A model generated the notes under the pieces. That model was not told the origin of the DNA. It did not search any database and saw only the letters and a program-made list of their open reading frames with translations. From Woeseiaceae bacterium (GTDB lineage: Bacteria > Pseudomonadota > Gammaproteobacteria > Steroidobacterales > Woeseiaceae), in the NCBI GenBank assembly GCA_030066625.1, contig JASJBG010000058.1, positions 1 to 35,875 on the forward strand: a DNA stretch of 35,875 bases, in the 5' to 3' direction. Within the stretch, counting starts at the first letter, position 1. Every line of letters begins with the position of its first letter. Of this stretch, positions 1 through 11,131 are shown in pieces. The position numbers were made by a program, and so were the translations under genes.

Positions 1-896
1 AGATCACCCACTTCGACCAGTTCGAGCTTGATGCGCAGGTCAGGCTTGTCGGAACCGAAACGCAGCAATGCTTCGGCGTAGCTCATGCGCGGGAACGGAT
101 CGGGCAGGTCCGCGTCGAGCACATCCTTGAAGATGTGCCGGATCAGGGCCTCCATCATGCCCGTCACGTCGGACTCATCGACGAAGCTCATCTCGACGTC
201 GAGCTGAGTGAACTCGGGCTGTCGATCCGCACGAAGGTCCTCGTCGCGGAAGCAGCGCACGATCTGGTAGTAGCGGTCGAGCCCGGACATCATCAGCAGC
301 TGCTTGAAGATCTGCGGCGACTGCGGCAGCGCGAAGAACTTGCCCGGGTGAGTGCGGCTGGGGACGATGTAGTCCCGCGCGCCCTCCGGCGTCGCGCGCG
401 TGAGCATCGGCGTCTCGATGTCGAGGAAGCCGTCGGCGTCCAGGAAGTTACGCATCGCCATCGTCACCTGGTGGCGCAGACGCAGGTTGCCGAGCATCTG
501 CTCGCGGCGCAGGTCGAGATAACGATACTTGAGGCGCAGCTCTTCGTTGGCGTGCTCGTCGTGATGGAACGGCGGCGTCTCGGAACGGTTGAGCACCTCG
601 AGCTCGTGGGCCAGCACTTCGACGTGACCCGTCGGCATGTTCTCGTTGATCGTGCCGGCCGGACGCTCGCGCACGAGGCCTTTGACATGCAGTACAAACT
701 CGGACCGAATGCGCTCGGCCTCGGCAAATATCTCGGCGCGGTCGGGGTCGAAGACGATCTGCAGCAGGCCCTCGCGGTCGCGAAGGTCGATGAAGATCAC
801 GCCGCCGTGGTCGCGGCGCCGGTGGACCCAGCCGCAGACTGAGATTTCCTGGCCGATCAGGGACTGGTCGACGTGTCCGCAATAGTGGCTACGCAT
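1..896 (-). CDS. aspS: Aspartyl-tRNA synthetase, C-terminal part cut by the window edge
   Basis: Class II aminoacyl-tRNA synthetase that charges tRNA-Asp (or tRNA-Asp/Asn) in the cytoplasm. The start ATG is at 896-894, reading [16 protein letters not shown], and 298 complete codons are present. The N-terminal OB-fold anticodon-binding domain (about residues 1-110, including [11 protein letters not shown]) is followed by the start of the catalytic domain. Class II motif 2 is visible as [18 protein letters not shown]. The bacterial enzyme is usually near 590 residues, so about half is here; the rest lies left of position 1. It is the last visible gene of a minus-strand group after the fmdB-like and DUF502 genes, an order common in Gammaproteobacteria. 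The 92 bases to the next gene show no clear terminator, so co-transcription is likely but inferred. Confidence 0.95.
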   Translation of the reverse strand, partial: MRSHYCGHVDQSLIGQEISVCGWVHRRRDHGGVIFIDLRDREGLLQIVFDPDRAEIFAEAERIRSEFVLHVKGLVRERPAGTINENMPTGHVEVLAHELEVLNRSETPPFHHDEHANEELRLKYRYLDLRREQMLGNLRLRHQVTMAMRNFLDADGFLDIETPMLTRATPEGARDYIVPSRTHPGKFFALPQSPQIFKQLLMMSGLDRYYQIVRCFRDEDLRADRQPEFTQLDVEMSFVDESDVTGMMEALIRHIFKDVLDADLPDPFPRMSYAEALLRFGSDKPDLRIKLELVEVGD

Positions 897-988
897 GCTC
901 GAAATCCGGGTAAAAGCGGGAAAAAAGACGCGGAATGGTAAGTGGTACGGCTACGGAGGGCAAGGCATGCCCGAACCGCCGGAGGCCG

Positions 989-1654
989 CTAGTCTGGCGC
1001 CGGCTCGAACGGCAGGTCGCCGTTCGGGTCCTTGCGCCAGGTCGGCACGACCACGCCCAGGGAGATGATCATCTTCAGCGCTTCGTCGACGTCCATGTCC
1101 AGCACAATGGCGTCCTTCCGCGGCACGATGATGATGAAGCCCGAGGTCGGGTTCGGCGTCGTCGGCACGAAGCAACCGACGACCTCCTCACCGGTTCTGC
1201 CCTGCACCTCGCCAAGCTCGCTCGAGGTCTGGAACGCGAGGCTGTAGATACCCTTGCGGGGATACTCGACGAGCAGCACGCGCTTGAACGCGTTGCTCGA
1301 GTCGGAAAACACGATCTCCGCGAAGTTCTTCGCGGCCGAGTAGATCGAACGCACGACGGGAATGCGGTCCATCAGCGATTCCCAGCCGCCCACGAACGCG
1401 CGGCCGACAAAGTTCGCCGCGAGGACGCCGGTCAGCAACAGGATCAGGAAGACCAGGATGACGCCGAGCCCCGGAATCTCGATCGGATGCTCGGTGCCGA
1501 AGATCTGCTGCAGCAGGATGTCGGGACGGTACTTGGCCGGTATCACGCCCAGCGTGCGATCCATCAGGTCGACCGCGAAGCGGATCAGCAGGATCGTGAT
1601 CCCGAGCGGGATCCAGACGAGCAGGCCGGCAACGATGTAGCGGCGCAGGCGCAC
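989..1654 (-). CDS. DUF502 family inner-membrane protein
   Basis: A 221-residue membrane protein of the DUF502 family, whose biochemical role is not settled. Two hydrophobic segments are seen near the N-terminus: one around residues 5-30 (IVAGLLVWIPLGITILLI) and one around 65-85 (VILVFLILLLTGVLAANF). A soluble region follows, containing the family-typical IPVVRSIYSAAKNFAEIV stretch and a later GFVPTTPNPTSG-like turn (seen as CFVPTTPNPTSGF). The start is GTG at 1654-1652, three bases after the stop of the upstream fmdB-like gene, so translation is probably coupled. The gene lies between the fmdB-like gene and aspS. The family call rests on recognising these segments and the neighbourhood; no function is assigned. 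Confidence 0.88.
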   Translation of the reverse strand: MRLRRYIVAGLLVWIPLGITILLIRFAVDLMDRTLGVIPAKYRPDILLQQIFGTEHPIEIPGLGVILVFLILLLTGVLAANFVGRAFVGGWESLMDRIPVVRSIYSAAKNFAEIVFSDSSNAFKRVLLVEYPRKGIYSLAFQTSSELGEVQGRTGEEVVGCFVPTTPNPTSGFIIIVPRKDAIVLDMDVDEALKMIISLGVVVPTWRKDPNGDLPFEPAPD

Positions 1655-1657
1655 TGA

Positions 1658-2008
1658 TCAGCCCGCGCTGGCCTTGGATGCGCTGCCGGAATCTTTCGAC
1701 GACGCCTTGGTCTCCGACTTGTCGGATTTCTTATCTGATTTCTTGTCGGACTTCTTGTCGGTCGAGGACTCCCCCGCGGATTTCTTGTCGCCCGAGGACT
1801 CGTCGCCCGCGAGATTTCGCTGGTTGTCCTTCTTGAAGTCAGTCTCGTACCAGCCCTGCCCCTTCAGCCTGAACCGCGGCGCCGACAGCTGCCGCTTGAG
1901 TTCAGGCTGGCCGCACGCAGGGCAGTCCACGAGCGGATCGTCAGCCATCTTCTGCAGCGCATCGAGCGTATGGCCGCAGGCTTTGCAGGCGTATCCGTAG
2001 ATGGGCAT
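1658..2008 (-). CDS. FmdB-family zinc ribbon protein with Lys/Ser/Asp-rich tail
   Basis: A small (116 residue) protein starting MPIYGYACKACGHTLDALQK. It has two CxxC pairs (CKAC near residue 8 and CPAC near residue 29) that should bind one zinc ion, as in the FmdB/CxxC_CxxC_SSSS family of putative regulators. After about residue 60 the chain becomes low-complexity and highly charged, with repeated DKKS units, and is probably disordered. The start ATG at 2008 is preceded by AAGGAG about ten bases upstream. It is the first gene of the fmdB-DUF502-aspS group. Family membership is clear from the ribbon; the molecular function is unknown. Confidence 0.9.
   Translation of the reverse strand: MPIYGYACKACGHTLDALQKMADDPLVDCPACGQPELKRQLSAPRFRLKGQGWYETDFKKDNQRNLAGDESSGDKKSAGESSTDKKSDKKSDKKSDKSETKASSKDSGSASKASAG
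1725..1760. repeat. Three tandem 12-base units inside the fmdB-like gene
   Basis: Three adjacent 12-base units occupy 1725-1736, 1737-1748 and 1749-1760 (gatttcttatct, gatttcttgtcg, gacttcttgtcg on the plus strand). A further exact gatttcttgtcg lies at 1779-1790. On the coding strand each unit gives a Lys-Lys-Ser-Asp type tetrapeptide. The period is a multiple of three, so copy-number change would lengthen or shorten the tail without breaking the frame. Confidence 0.8.
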
Positions 2009-2063
2009 GTTCGTGGTTCTCCTTGCTCGACCGGGGGCGGCGGCCGGGACTGTCTGGCGGGCG

Positions 2064-2069
2064 ATTATA
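2064..2069 (-). promoter_or_regulatory. Candidate -10 box for the fmdB-DUF502-aspS group
   Basis: A perfect TATAAT on the minus strand lies about 55 bases upstream of the fmdB-like ATG. No good -35 hexamer is found at 16-18 bases upstream, where the GC-rich stem-loop after clpB sits, so an activator or an upstream promoter may be needed. Confidence 0.35.
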
Positions 2070-2077
2070 GCGGCTGT

Positions 2078-2101
2078 CGGGGCGGTCGCGGGACCGCCCC
2101 G
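2078..2101 (-). terminator. GC-rich stem-loop after clpB
   Basis: A perfect 10-base-pair inverted repeat (CGGGGCGGTC / GACCGCCCCG) with a 4-base loop begins seven bases after the clpB stop codon. There is no T-run on the minus-strand side, so it is an RNA 3'-end structure or weak terminator rather than a textbook intrinsic terminator. Confidence 0.5.
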
Positions 2102-2107
2102 GTCACA

Positions 2108-4687
<2,580 letters not shown>

Positions 4688-4714
4688 GACACTCCCCGTG
4701 AAATACTTGAAAAC

Positions 4715-5479
4715 TTACCCGGAGATAGAGGTATCGCCCTCATTTTCAAGGTAAATGAAGGTGCAGAGGCGGCCTGTCTGGCCGTCCCGCCGATACGAGA
4801 AGAACCGCTCACGGTCGGCGAAGGTGCAAAGCCCGCCACCGTGCACCGAGACGATTCCCACCGCGTCGAGGTACCGCCTGGCAAGGCCGTACAGGTCCGC
4901 CTGCCAGCGGCCGCGTTCATTTTGGACGAAGCAGTCGGCCGCATCGTCGATACCGGCCATGAATACTTCCCGAACCTCGCTTCCGACTTCGAAGGCGGGC
5001 TGCGCGATTGCCGGGCCGAGCCAGGCAAGCAGGCGTTCCGGCGGGGTACGCATGCGCTCGACGGTGCGAGCGACCAGCCCGCCGGACAGGCTTCGCCAGC
5101 CGCAGTGCAGCGCCGCCGTTTCGCTCGCATCGTCGGCGCAGAGCAGGATACCGAGGCAGTCCGCCGTCATGATCCCGAGCACGTCGCTGCCGTCGGCGGA
5201 GACGATTGCGTCGGCCTCTTCGTCGGGGTCGTATTGCGCCGCGTCGGACACGTGAACGCCGTGTACCTGTCTGAGCCACAGCGGCTCGCCCGGCAACTCC
5301 ACGGCTGTTACGAAACGGCGCCGGTTTTCGGCCACGGCGCCCGATTCGTCGCCAACGTGCGCACCGAGATTCAGGGCCGTGTAGACGCCCTCACTGACAC
5401 CGCCGGCACGAGTCGTGCACCCGGCCCGGACGTTGGGAGGCGCAGGCCAGTCGGCGACGACTAGTTCAAGCTCACGCAT
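4715..5479 (-). CDS. pgeF: PgeF/YfiH-family protein (multicopper polyphenol oxidoreductase fold; purine nucleoside phosphorylase)
   Basis: A 254-residue member of the YfiH/LACC1 family. Members act on purine nucleosides (adenosine phosphorylase/deaminase activity), and the E. coli member has been called a peptidoglycan editing factor. The three expected metal ligands are His73 (RQVHG), Cys108 (TADCLG) and His125 (ALHCGWRSLSGG). I chose the ATG at 5479, which reads MRELELVVADWP. The frame stays open for 50 more codons upstream, but those overlap rluD and do not look like this family. The chosen start overlaps the rluD stop by eight bases, so translation is likely coupled. The gene is in the rluD-pgeF-clpB order. 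Confidence 0.93.
   Translation of the reverse strand: MRELELVVADWPAPPNVRAGCTTRAGGVSEGVYTALNLGAHVGDESGAVAENRRRFVTAVELPGEPLWLRQVHGVHVSDAAQYDPDEEADAIVSADGSDVLGIMTADCLGILLCADDASETAALHCGWRSLSGGLVARTVERMRTPPERLLAWLGPAIAQPAFEVGSEVREVFMAGIDDAADCFVQNERGRWQADLYGLARRYLDAVGIVSVHGGGLCTFADRERFFSYRRDGQTGRLCTFIYLENEGDTSISG
4723..4750 (-). promoter_or_regulatory. Candidate sigma32 (heat-shock) promoter of clpB
   Basis: On the minus strand CTTGAAA (4750-4744) is followed after 13 bases by CTCTATCT (4730-4723). The sigma32 consensus is CTTGAAA, a 13-15 base gap, then CCCCATNT. The -35 matches fully and the -10 at most informative positions. It lies inside the last codons of pgeF and about 36 bases before the clpB ATG, which suits a heat-induced transcript for clpB alone. 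Confidence 0.6.
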
Positions 5480-6425
5480 CGGCAGCGTCCTCGCGAAGTA
5501 CCTCGAGAAGCGCTTCGAGGTCGGCGGGCAGCGGCGCCTCGAGGTCCACTCGCTCACCGCTAGCCGGGTGTTCGAAGCCGAGGCGCGCCGCGTGCAGGGC
5601 CTGTCGTTTAAACTGCCGAAGCGCGGCAATCAACGGCTCGGTCGCGCCCTTCGGTAAGGCAAGCCGGCCACCGTAAACCGGGTCGCCGACCAGCGGCTGG
5701 CGGCGATGCGCGAAGTGCACGCGGATCTGGTGGGTGCGGCCCGTCTCGAGCTTCACATCGACCAGGGTATGAGCACGGAAGCGCTCGACGACGGTGAAAT
5801 GCGTGACGGCCCGTCGGCCGCCGTCGACAATTGCCATGCGCGTCCGGTCTACCGGGTGGCGCCCGATTGGCGCATCGATCGTCGCGCCGCCGGTCAGCAC
5901 GCCGTGACACACCGCGAGATAGCGACGCGAGATCTCCCGTTCCGCCAGCGCGCGGACGAGGGCCGTGTGCGCGGGCAAGGTCTTGGCCACGAGCAGCAGG
6001 CCCGTGGTCTCCTTGTCGATGCGGTGAATAATGCCGGCCCGGGGCAGGACCTCGAGACCGGGCGCGTGATGCAGGAGCCCGTTCATGAGCGTGCCGGTCG
6101 GGTTGCCGGCGCCGGGATGGACCACCAGCCCGGCCGGCTTGTCGATCACCAGCAGCGCGTCGTCCTCGTAGACGATATCGAGGTCGATCGCCTCGGGTGC
6201 ACTGGCCGTTACCGGTTCTGCTACCGCCCTGAGCTCGACCGACTCGCCGCCGTCGACGCGCTCGCGCGGCTTCGGCGACCGGCCGTCCACGAGCACGGCG
6301 CCGTCCTTGAGCCAGGCAGTGAGGCGGCTGCGGGAATAATCCGGAAACATCTGCGCCAGCGCCTGGTCCAAACGCTTGCCAGCCAGCTCTTCGGGAATCG
6401 TTTTCGTCTGCGTTTCGGTGCTCAT
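5472..6425 (-). CDS. rluD: 23S rRNA pseudouridine(1911/1915/1917) synthase RluD
   Basis: Pseudouridine synthase of the RluA family, 317 residues. An N-terminal S4 RNA-binding domain (about 15-75, LDQALAQMFPDYSRSRLTAWL) precedes the catalytic domain. The signature HRIDKETTGLLL carries the catalytic Asp137. RluD modifies helix 69 of 23S rRNA. The specific name relies on the divergent bamD neighbour and the pgeF-clpB downstream order, both conserved for rluD; RluA or RluC would be expected elsewhere. The start ATG at 6425 faces bamD across 66 bases. Confidence 0.94.
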   Translation of the reverse strand: MSTETQTKTIPEELAGKRLDQALAQMFPDYSRSRLTAWLKDGAVLVDGRSPKPRERVDGGESVELRAVAEPVTASAPEAIDLDIVYEDDALLVIDKPAGLVVHPGAGNPTGTLMNGLLHHAPGLEVLPRAGIIHRIDKETTGLLLVAKTLPAHTALVRALAEREISRRYLAVCHGVLTGGATIDAPIGRHPVDRTRMAIVDGGRRAVTHFTVVERFRAHTLVDVKLETGRTHQIRVHFAHRRQPLVGDPVYGGRLALPKGATEPLIAALRQFKRQALHAARLGFEHPASGERVDLEAPLPADLEALLEVLREDAADA

Positions 6426-6446
6426 CGTTGCGCGCCAAGTTTACGG

Positions 6447-6452
6447 TATACT
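6447..6452 (+). promoter_or_regulatory. Candidate -10 box in the rluD/bamD divergent region
   Basis: TATACT on the plus strand lies 39 bases before the bamD ATG. The overlapping GTATAC is self-complementary, so the minus strand also carries a -10-like TATACC facing rluD. No convincing -35 hexamer was found on either strand. The 66-base divergent gap is too short for much else. Confidence 0.3.
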
Positions 6453-6491
6453 CGCCGATTTGGCCGGGCCAGCCGGACCGGAACTCCATAA

Positions 6492-7298
6492 ATGACCCAG
6501 CTTCGACACCGAATCCCCGCCGACGTCGCGCCCTCGATCAGGGAGCGTGGCCGGTATATTTTGCTGCTGCTGGCCTTCGGCCTGCTCGCCGCCTGCGGTG
6601 GACAGGAAGAGCAGGAAGACGTCGAGCTCCGCAACCTGCAGGAAGCCTACGAGAAGGCGCAGGACTCTATCGCGCGTTCCAACTACACCCGCGGTATCCA
6701 GATCTTCGAGGCCATTCAGGCGCGCTACCCGTTCAGCGACCTGAGCCGGCAGATCCAGCTCGAGCTCATGTACGCCTACTACAAGAGTGGACAGAGCGAA
6801 CGTGCGGTCGAGGCGTCCGAGACCTTCATCCGCGAGAACCCGATTCATCCGCGCGTCGACTATGCGCTGTACATCCAGGCGCTGTCCTATTTCGAAGGTG
6901 AGCCCGGCTTTCTCGAAAAGTGGTTCCGTCGTGACATGACCCGCCGCCCGCCGGAAGGCGTCGAGCAGTCCTACGCGGTCCTGAGGCGCCTCGTCGAGCG
7001 CTACCCGGCAAGCCCTTACGCGCCGGACGCAGAGCAGCGCATGGTCTACCTGCGCGACCGGCTCGCGCAGTACGAGAATCACGTTGCGGACTACTACCTG
7101 CGACGCGGTGCGTTCGTCGCCGCGCTGAATCGCGCGAAGAGTGCGCTCGAGAAATACAACGGCAGCCCGTCAAACAAGCGCTCACTCGAGCTGATGGCGT
7201 CTGCTTATGACCGCCTCGGAATGGGCGAGCTCGCCGACGATACCCGCCGGGTGCTCCGCGAAAACTACCCGGACCTTGCCGACAACCGGCGTCGCTAG
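6492..7298 (+). CDS. bamD: Outer membrane protein assembly factor BamD
   Basis: Essential lipoprotein of the BAM complex, which inserts beta-barrel proteins into the outer membrane. The 268-residue product has a lipoprotein signal peptide: a basic n-region to residue 21, a hydrophobic core (YILLLLAFGLLA) and the lipobox LAAC with lipidated Cys35. Mature residues carry TPR-like helix pairs (YEKAQDSIARSNYTRGIQIFE; ELMYAYYKSGQSERAVEA) typical of the YfiO family. The n-region is longer than usual, so a later non-ATG start is possible, but no better ATG lies before the cysteine. It is divergent from rluD, as in most Gammaproteobacteria. Its stop overlaps that of nadE by four bases. Confidence 0.95.
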   Translation: MTQLRHRIPADVAPSIRERGRYILLLLAFGLLAACGGQEEQEDVELRNLQEAYEKAQDSIARSNYTRGIQIFEAIQARYPFSDLSRQIQLELMYAYYKSGQSERAVEASETFIRENPIHPRVDYALYIQALSYFEGEPGFLEKWFRRDMTRRPPEGVEQSYAVLRRLVERYPASPYAPDAEQRMVYLRDRLAQYENHVADYYLRRGAFVAALNRAKSALEKYNGSPSNKRSLELMASAYDRLGMGELADDTRRVLRENYPDLADNRRR

Positions 7299-8929
7299 CC
7301 GGGAAACTTGTAACCCGACGTTATCGGATACCGCCAGTCGCGCCCGAACGCGCGGCCGCTGATACGGATGCCCGGCGGCGCCTGCCGGCGCTTGTACTCG
7401 TTGCGCTTCACCATCTCCAGCACGCGAATGACGGTCGCGCGTTCGAAGCCGCGCTCCGTGATCTCGGCGACGGACAGATCTTCTTCGATGAAGGCCTCGA
7501 GGATCGGGTCGAGAATCTCGTAATCCGGCAGCGAGTCGCTGTCTTTCTGGCCGGGCCGGAGTTCCGCCGACGGCTCGCGGGTGATCACGCGTTCCGGAAT
7601 GCACGCCCCTAGCGTATTGCGGTAGCGCGCGAGTCGATACACGAGCGTCTTGGCGCAATCCTTGATCGGCGCGAAGCCGCCCGCCATGTCGCCGTACAGC
7701 GTCGCGTAGCCGACCGCCATCTCGCTCTTGTTGCCCGTGGTCAGGAGCATACGGCCGGTCTTGTTCGACAGCGCCATGAGCAGGATCCCGCGCACGCGCG
7801 CCTGGATGTTCTCCTCGGTGACGTCCTCTTCGGCGCCCTCGAAGACCGCTGCCAGCTGCTCGACGATCGTGTCGTAGATCGGCGCGATCGGGACAACGTC
7901 GTAGCGGATGCCCAGCGTTTCCGCCTGCTTCGCGGCGTCCTCCTGGCTCATGTTCGACGTGTAGCGAAACGGCATCATGACCGCGCGCACCTTGTCGGGC
8001 CCGAGCGCGTCGTTCGCGACCGCGAGCACGAGCGCCGAATCAATGCCGCCGGAAAGGCCGATGATCACGCCCGGGAAACCGTGCTTCTCCACGTAATCGC
8101 GCGTGCCGGTCACGAGCGCCTTGTAGACACTTTCTTCAACCGGTAGCAGTGCCGCGACATCCGCCGACTGCGGGGTAACGCCGGATGCATTGGCGGTCAG
8201 CACTACGCGGTGCAGGCCCTTTTCGAACGGAGGCGCGCGAAACGCGACCTCGCCCGCCGAATCCATGACAAAACAACCGCCGTCGAACACGAGCTCGTCC
8301 TGACCGCCGACCATGTTGACATAGACGACTGGCACGCCGACTTCGGCGATCCGCTTCTTCAGCGTTTTCTCACGGTTGCGCTGGCTCTTGACCTCGTACG
8401 GCGAACCGTTGATCGCGATGATGCACTCCGCACCGGCCGCCCGCGCCTTCTGCATTGGCGAGGCATTCCAGACGTCCTCGCAGATGTTGAGACCGATGCG
8501 GATGCCGTTGAGCGTGAACACCGCCGGCTCCTTCGCGGCAGTGAAGTAGCGCTCCTCATCGAACACCGCGTAATTCGGCAGCCTGTTCTTGCGATAGTGG
8601 CTCAGCACCTCGCCGTCACGAAATACGGCGCAGCTGTTGTAGATCGTCCCTTTCGACTCGTATTCCGGAAACCCGACGAGGACGGCGATGCCCTGCACCT
8701 GGTCGCGGATCGTCTCCAAAGCCTGCTCGACGTCGTGACGCAGCCCGGAGTGAAACAGCAGGTCCTCCGGCGGATAGCCGCAGATGCTGAGTTCCGGGAA
8801 TACGATGAGATCGGCCTCGAGCTCGTCGCGCGCCCGCGCCGAGTAGTCGAGAATCTTCCGCGTGTTGCCGGCGACGTCGCCGACCGCGAGATCAACCTGC
8901 GCAAGCGCGAGTGTGACGGTATCGGCCAT
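7295..8929 (-). CDS. nadE: Glutamine-dependent NAD+ synthetase
   Basis: Makes NAD+ from deamido-NAD+ and ATP, taking ammonia from glutamine. The 544-residue product has two domains. The N-terminal nitrilase-like amidase (about 1-250) has the catalytic triad Glu46 (FPELS), Lys114 (YRKNRLP) and Cys150 (NICEDVW). The C-terminal synthetase (about 265-544) has the PP-loop SGGIDS at 293-298. Having both domains marks it as the glutamine-using form rather than the short ammonia-dependent one. It starts at ATG 8929, 40 bases after sucD on the same strand, so it may belong to the sucCD transcript. It converges on bamD. Confidence 0.97.
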   Translation of the reverse strand: MADTVTLALAQVDLAVGDVAGNTRKILDYSARARDELEADLIVFPELSICGYPPEDLLFHSGLRHDVEQALETIRDQVQGIAVLVGFPEYESKGTIYNSCAVFRDGEVLSHYRKNRLPNYAVFDEERYFTAAKEPAVFTLNGIRIGLNICEDVWNASPMQKARAAGAECIIAINGSPYEVKSQRNREKTLKKRIAEVGVPVVYVNMVGGQDELVFDGGCFVMDSAGEVAFRAPPFEKGLHRVVLTANASGVTPQSADVAALLPVEESVYKALVTGTRDYVEKHGFPGVIIGLSGGIDSALVLAVANDALGPDKVRAVMMPFRYTSNMSQEDAAKQAETLGIRYDVVPIAPIYDTIVEQLAAVFEGAEEDVTEENIQARVRGILLMALSNKTGRMLLTTGNKSEMAVGYATLYGDMAGGFAPIKDCAKTLVYRLARYRNTLGACIPERVITREPSAELRPGQKDSDSLPDYEILDPILEAFIEEDLSVAEITERGFERATVIRVLEMVKRNEYKRRQAPPGIRISGRAFGRDWRYPITSGYKFPG

Positions 8930-8969
8930 GGCTCATTCTAAGCCGAAATCGCGCCCGCCGGCGCCGGGC

Positions 8970-9842
8970 TCAGGCGCCCAGCACCTCGGCCATGCGGCTG
9001 CCGAGCTCGGCCGGCGAACGCACGGTCGCGACGCCGGCGGCATCGAGTGCCTCGAACTTCGCCGCCGCAGTACCTTTGCCGCCGGCGATGATCGCGCCGG
9101 CGTGGCCCATGCGCTTTCCAGGCGGTGCCGTAACGCCCGCGATGTAGGCGACGACGGGCTTCGAGACGTTCCCGGCGATGTACTCGGCGGCGGCCTCTTC
9201 GTCGCTGCCGCCGATTTCGCCGACCATGATGATGCCGTCCGTCTCCGGATCGGCCTCGAACAGTTCGAGGCAGTCGATGAAGTTCATGCCGCGGACAGGG
9301 TCGCCGCCGATGCCGACGCAGGTGCTCTGGCCGAGACCGTTGGTGGTTGTCTGGTAGACCGCCTCGTACGTCAGCGTGCCGGACCGCGAGATGACGCCGA
9401 CGCGTCCCTTCTTGTGAATGAATCCCGGCATGATGCCGATCTTGGCCTCATCGGGCGTGATGATACCCGGGCAGTTGGGGCCGATCAGCCGGCAGTCGTA
9501 GTCGCGCAGCGCGGACTTCACCTTGACCATGTCGTTGACCGGAATGCCCTCGGTGATGCAGACCACGAGACCCACGCCCGCGTCGGCCGCCTCGAGAATC
9601 GCATCGGCCGCGAACGGTGCCGGCACGTAAATCATGCTGACATCCGCACCGGTCTCGCCGACGGCCTCGCGCATCGTGTTGAATACCGGTACGCCGAGGT
9701 GCTCGCCGCCGCCACGTCCCGGCGTTACGCCGGCAACGACCTTCGTGCCGTACTCGATGCATTGCTCGGTGTGGAACGAACCCTGGCTGCCCGTGATGCC
9801 CTGGGTAATGATTTTCGAATCTTTGTTTACGAGTATGCTCAT
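8970..9842 (-). CDS. sucD: Succinyl-CoA ligase, alpha subunit
   Basis: Alpha subunit of succinyl-CoA synthetase, which makes ATP or GTP from succinyl-CoA in the TCA cycle. The 290-residue product has an N-terminal CoA-binding Rossmann domain ([12 protein letters not shown]) and the ligase domain. The phosphorylated histidine is His247 in [14 protein letters not shown]. Length and motifs match the family closely. It begins 13 bases after sucC, so the two subunits are co-expressed. Confidence 0.98.
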   Translation of the reverse strand: MSILVNKDSKIITQGITGSQGSFHTEQCIEYGTKVVAGVTPGRGGGEHLGVPVFNTMREAVGETGADVSMIYVPAPFAADAILEAADAGVGLVVCITEGIPVNDMVKVKSALRDYDCRLIGPNCPGIITPDEAKIGIMPGFIHKKGRVGVISRSGTLTYEAVYQTTTNGLGQSTCVGIGGDPVRGMNFIDCLELFEADPETDGIIMVGEIGGSDEEAAAEYIAGNVSKPVVAYIAGVTAPPGKRMGHAGAIIAGGKGTAAAKFEALDAAGVATVRSPAELGSRMAEVLGA

Positions 9843-9855
9843 GAATCCTGCCCCG

Positions 9856-11016
9856 TCACGCGACTGCCGCGACGGCTTTCTTGGCCGCGTCGGTCAGGTC
9901 ATCGGCTGCGATGATGTCGAGGCCCGAATCAGCGAGCAGCTGCCGGCCCTTGTCGACGTTCGTTCCTTCGAGCCGCACGATCACGGGATCGTTCACGCCG
10001 ACTTCCTTGACTGCCGTGATGATGCCCTCGGCGATCAGGTCGCAGCGGACAATGCCGCCGAAAATATTGACCAGGATCGCGTCGACGTTTTCGTTGGACA
10101 GGATCAGCTTGAAGGCTGCCGCGACGCGCTCGGCGGTTGCGCCACCGCCGACGTCGAGGAAGTTCGCAGGCTCACCGCCGTGCAGCTTGATGAGGTCCAT
10201 CGTTGCCATCGCGAGGCCGGCGCCGTTCACCATGCAGGCGATGTTGCCGTCGAGCGAGACGTAGTTGAGATCGTGCTCGGCCGCCTTGCGCTCTGCCTCG
10301 TCTTCCTGCGACGGGTCGCGCAGCTCGGCGATCGTCGGCTGCCGGAATAGCGCGCTGCCGTCGATATTGATCTTGCCGTCGAGCGCGACGACGTCGCCCG
10401 CCTTCGTCGTAATCAGCGGGTTGATCTCGATCAGGCTCGCATCGCTGTCGAGGTACAGCTTGTAGAGCTTCGTGACGAGATCGCCAAACTGGCGCATCTG
10501 CTGCTTGTCGAGACCGAGCCCGAAAGCCAGCTGCCGCGCCTGGTAGTCCTGCAGGCCCGCGTCTGGGCCGATCGCGACCGTGAAGATTTTCTCGGGCGTC
10601 TCCTCGGCGACCTGCTCGATGTCCATGCCGCCGGCGGCCGAGGCGATGAACGAAATCCGGCTTTGCTCACGATCGACCAGCATCGACAGGTACAGCTCGC
10701 GATCGATATCAGAGCCTTCCTCGACATAGACCACGTTGACCGGCAGGCCTTCCGGGCCGGACTGGTGGGTGACGAGCTGGGTTCCGAGCATGCCGGCCGC
10801 TGCCTCGCGCACTTCGTCGAGGGTCCGGGTCAGTTTGACGCCGCCGGCCTTGCCGCGGCCGCCTGCGTGGACCTGAGCCTTGACGACCCAGAGTTCGCCG
10901 CCGAGCTCTTCGGCCGCGGCGACGGCCGCATCGGCCGTCTCGGCCGGCAGGCCCTTGGGCACGGGTATGCCGTACTCGGCGAACAATCGTTTCGATTGGT
11001 ATTCGTGGAGATTCAT
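9856..11016 (-). CDS. sucC: Succinyl-CoA ligase (ADP-forming), beta subunit
   Basis: Beta subunit of succinyl-CoA synthetase, 386 residues. An N-terminal ATP-grasp domain ([20 protein letters not shown], then [14 protein letters not shown]) is followed by a ligase domain with [12 protein letters not shown] chose the ATG at 11016 because MNLHEYQ is the conserved family start; the frame is open for 28 further codons that read as unrelated sequence. Only a weak ribosome site is visible. The gene is divergent from pilS with a 115-base gap. Here sucCD is without the rest of the sdh/suc operon, an arrangement also known beside pil genes in other Gammaproteobacteria. Confidence 0.97.
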   Translation of the reverse strand: MNLHEYQSKRLFAEYGIPVPKGLPAETADAAVAAAEELGGELWVVKAQVHAGGRGKAGGVKLTRTLDEVREAAAGMLGTQLVTHQSGPEGLPVNVVYVEEGSDIDRELYLSMLVDREQSRISFIASAAGGMDIEQVAEETPEKIFTVAIGPDAGLQDYQARQLAFGLGLDKQQMRQFGDLVTKLYKLYLDSDASLIEINPLITTKAGDVVALDGKINIDGSALFRQPTIAELRDPSQEDEAERKAAEHDLNYVSLDGNIACMVNGAGLAMATMDLIKLHGGEPANFLDVGGGATAERVAAAFKLILSNENVDAILVNIFGGIVRCDLIAEGIITAVKEVGVNDPVIVRLEGTNVDKGRQLLADSGLDIIAADDLTDAAKKAVAAVA

Positions 11017-11095
11017 TGTCGATCTTGTTGTTTGAGGAGGGACGGGGCCCCGGGGGGCGCGAAGCCCGCGTATTTTGGAGCAAAGCCAAAGCAGA

Positions 11096-11101
11096 TACAA
11101 T
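11096..11101 (+). promoter_or_regulatory. Candidate -10 box of pilS
   Basis: TACAAT lies 30 bases before the chosen pilS ATG; the -35 region (TTTTGG) is poor. If real, transcription would begin near 11108. That excludes the upstream in-frame ATG at 11075 and supports the start at 11132. Confidence 0.3.
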
Positions 11102-11131
11102 CAAGGGGCGACGGGCAGCGACAAATCACTG

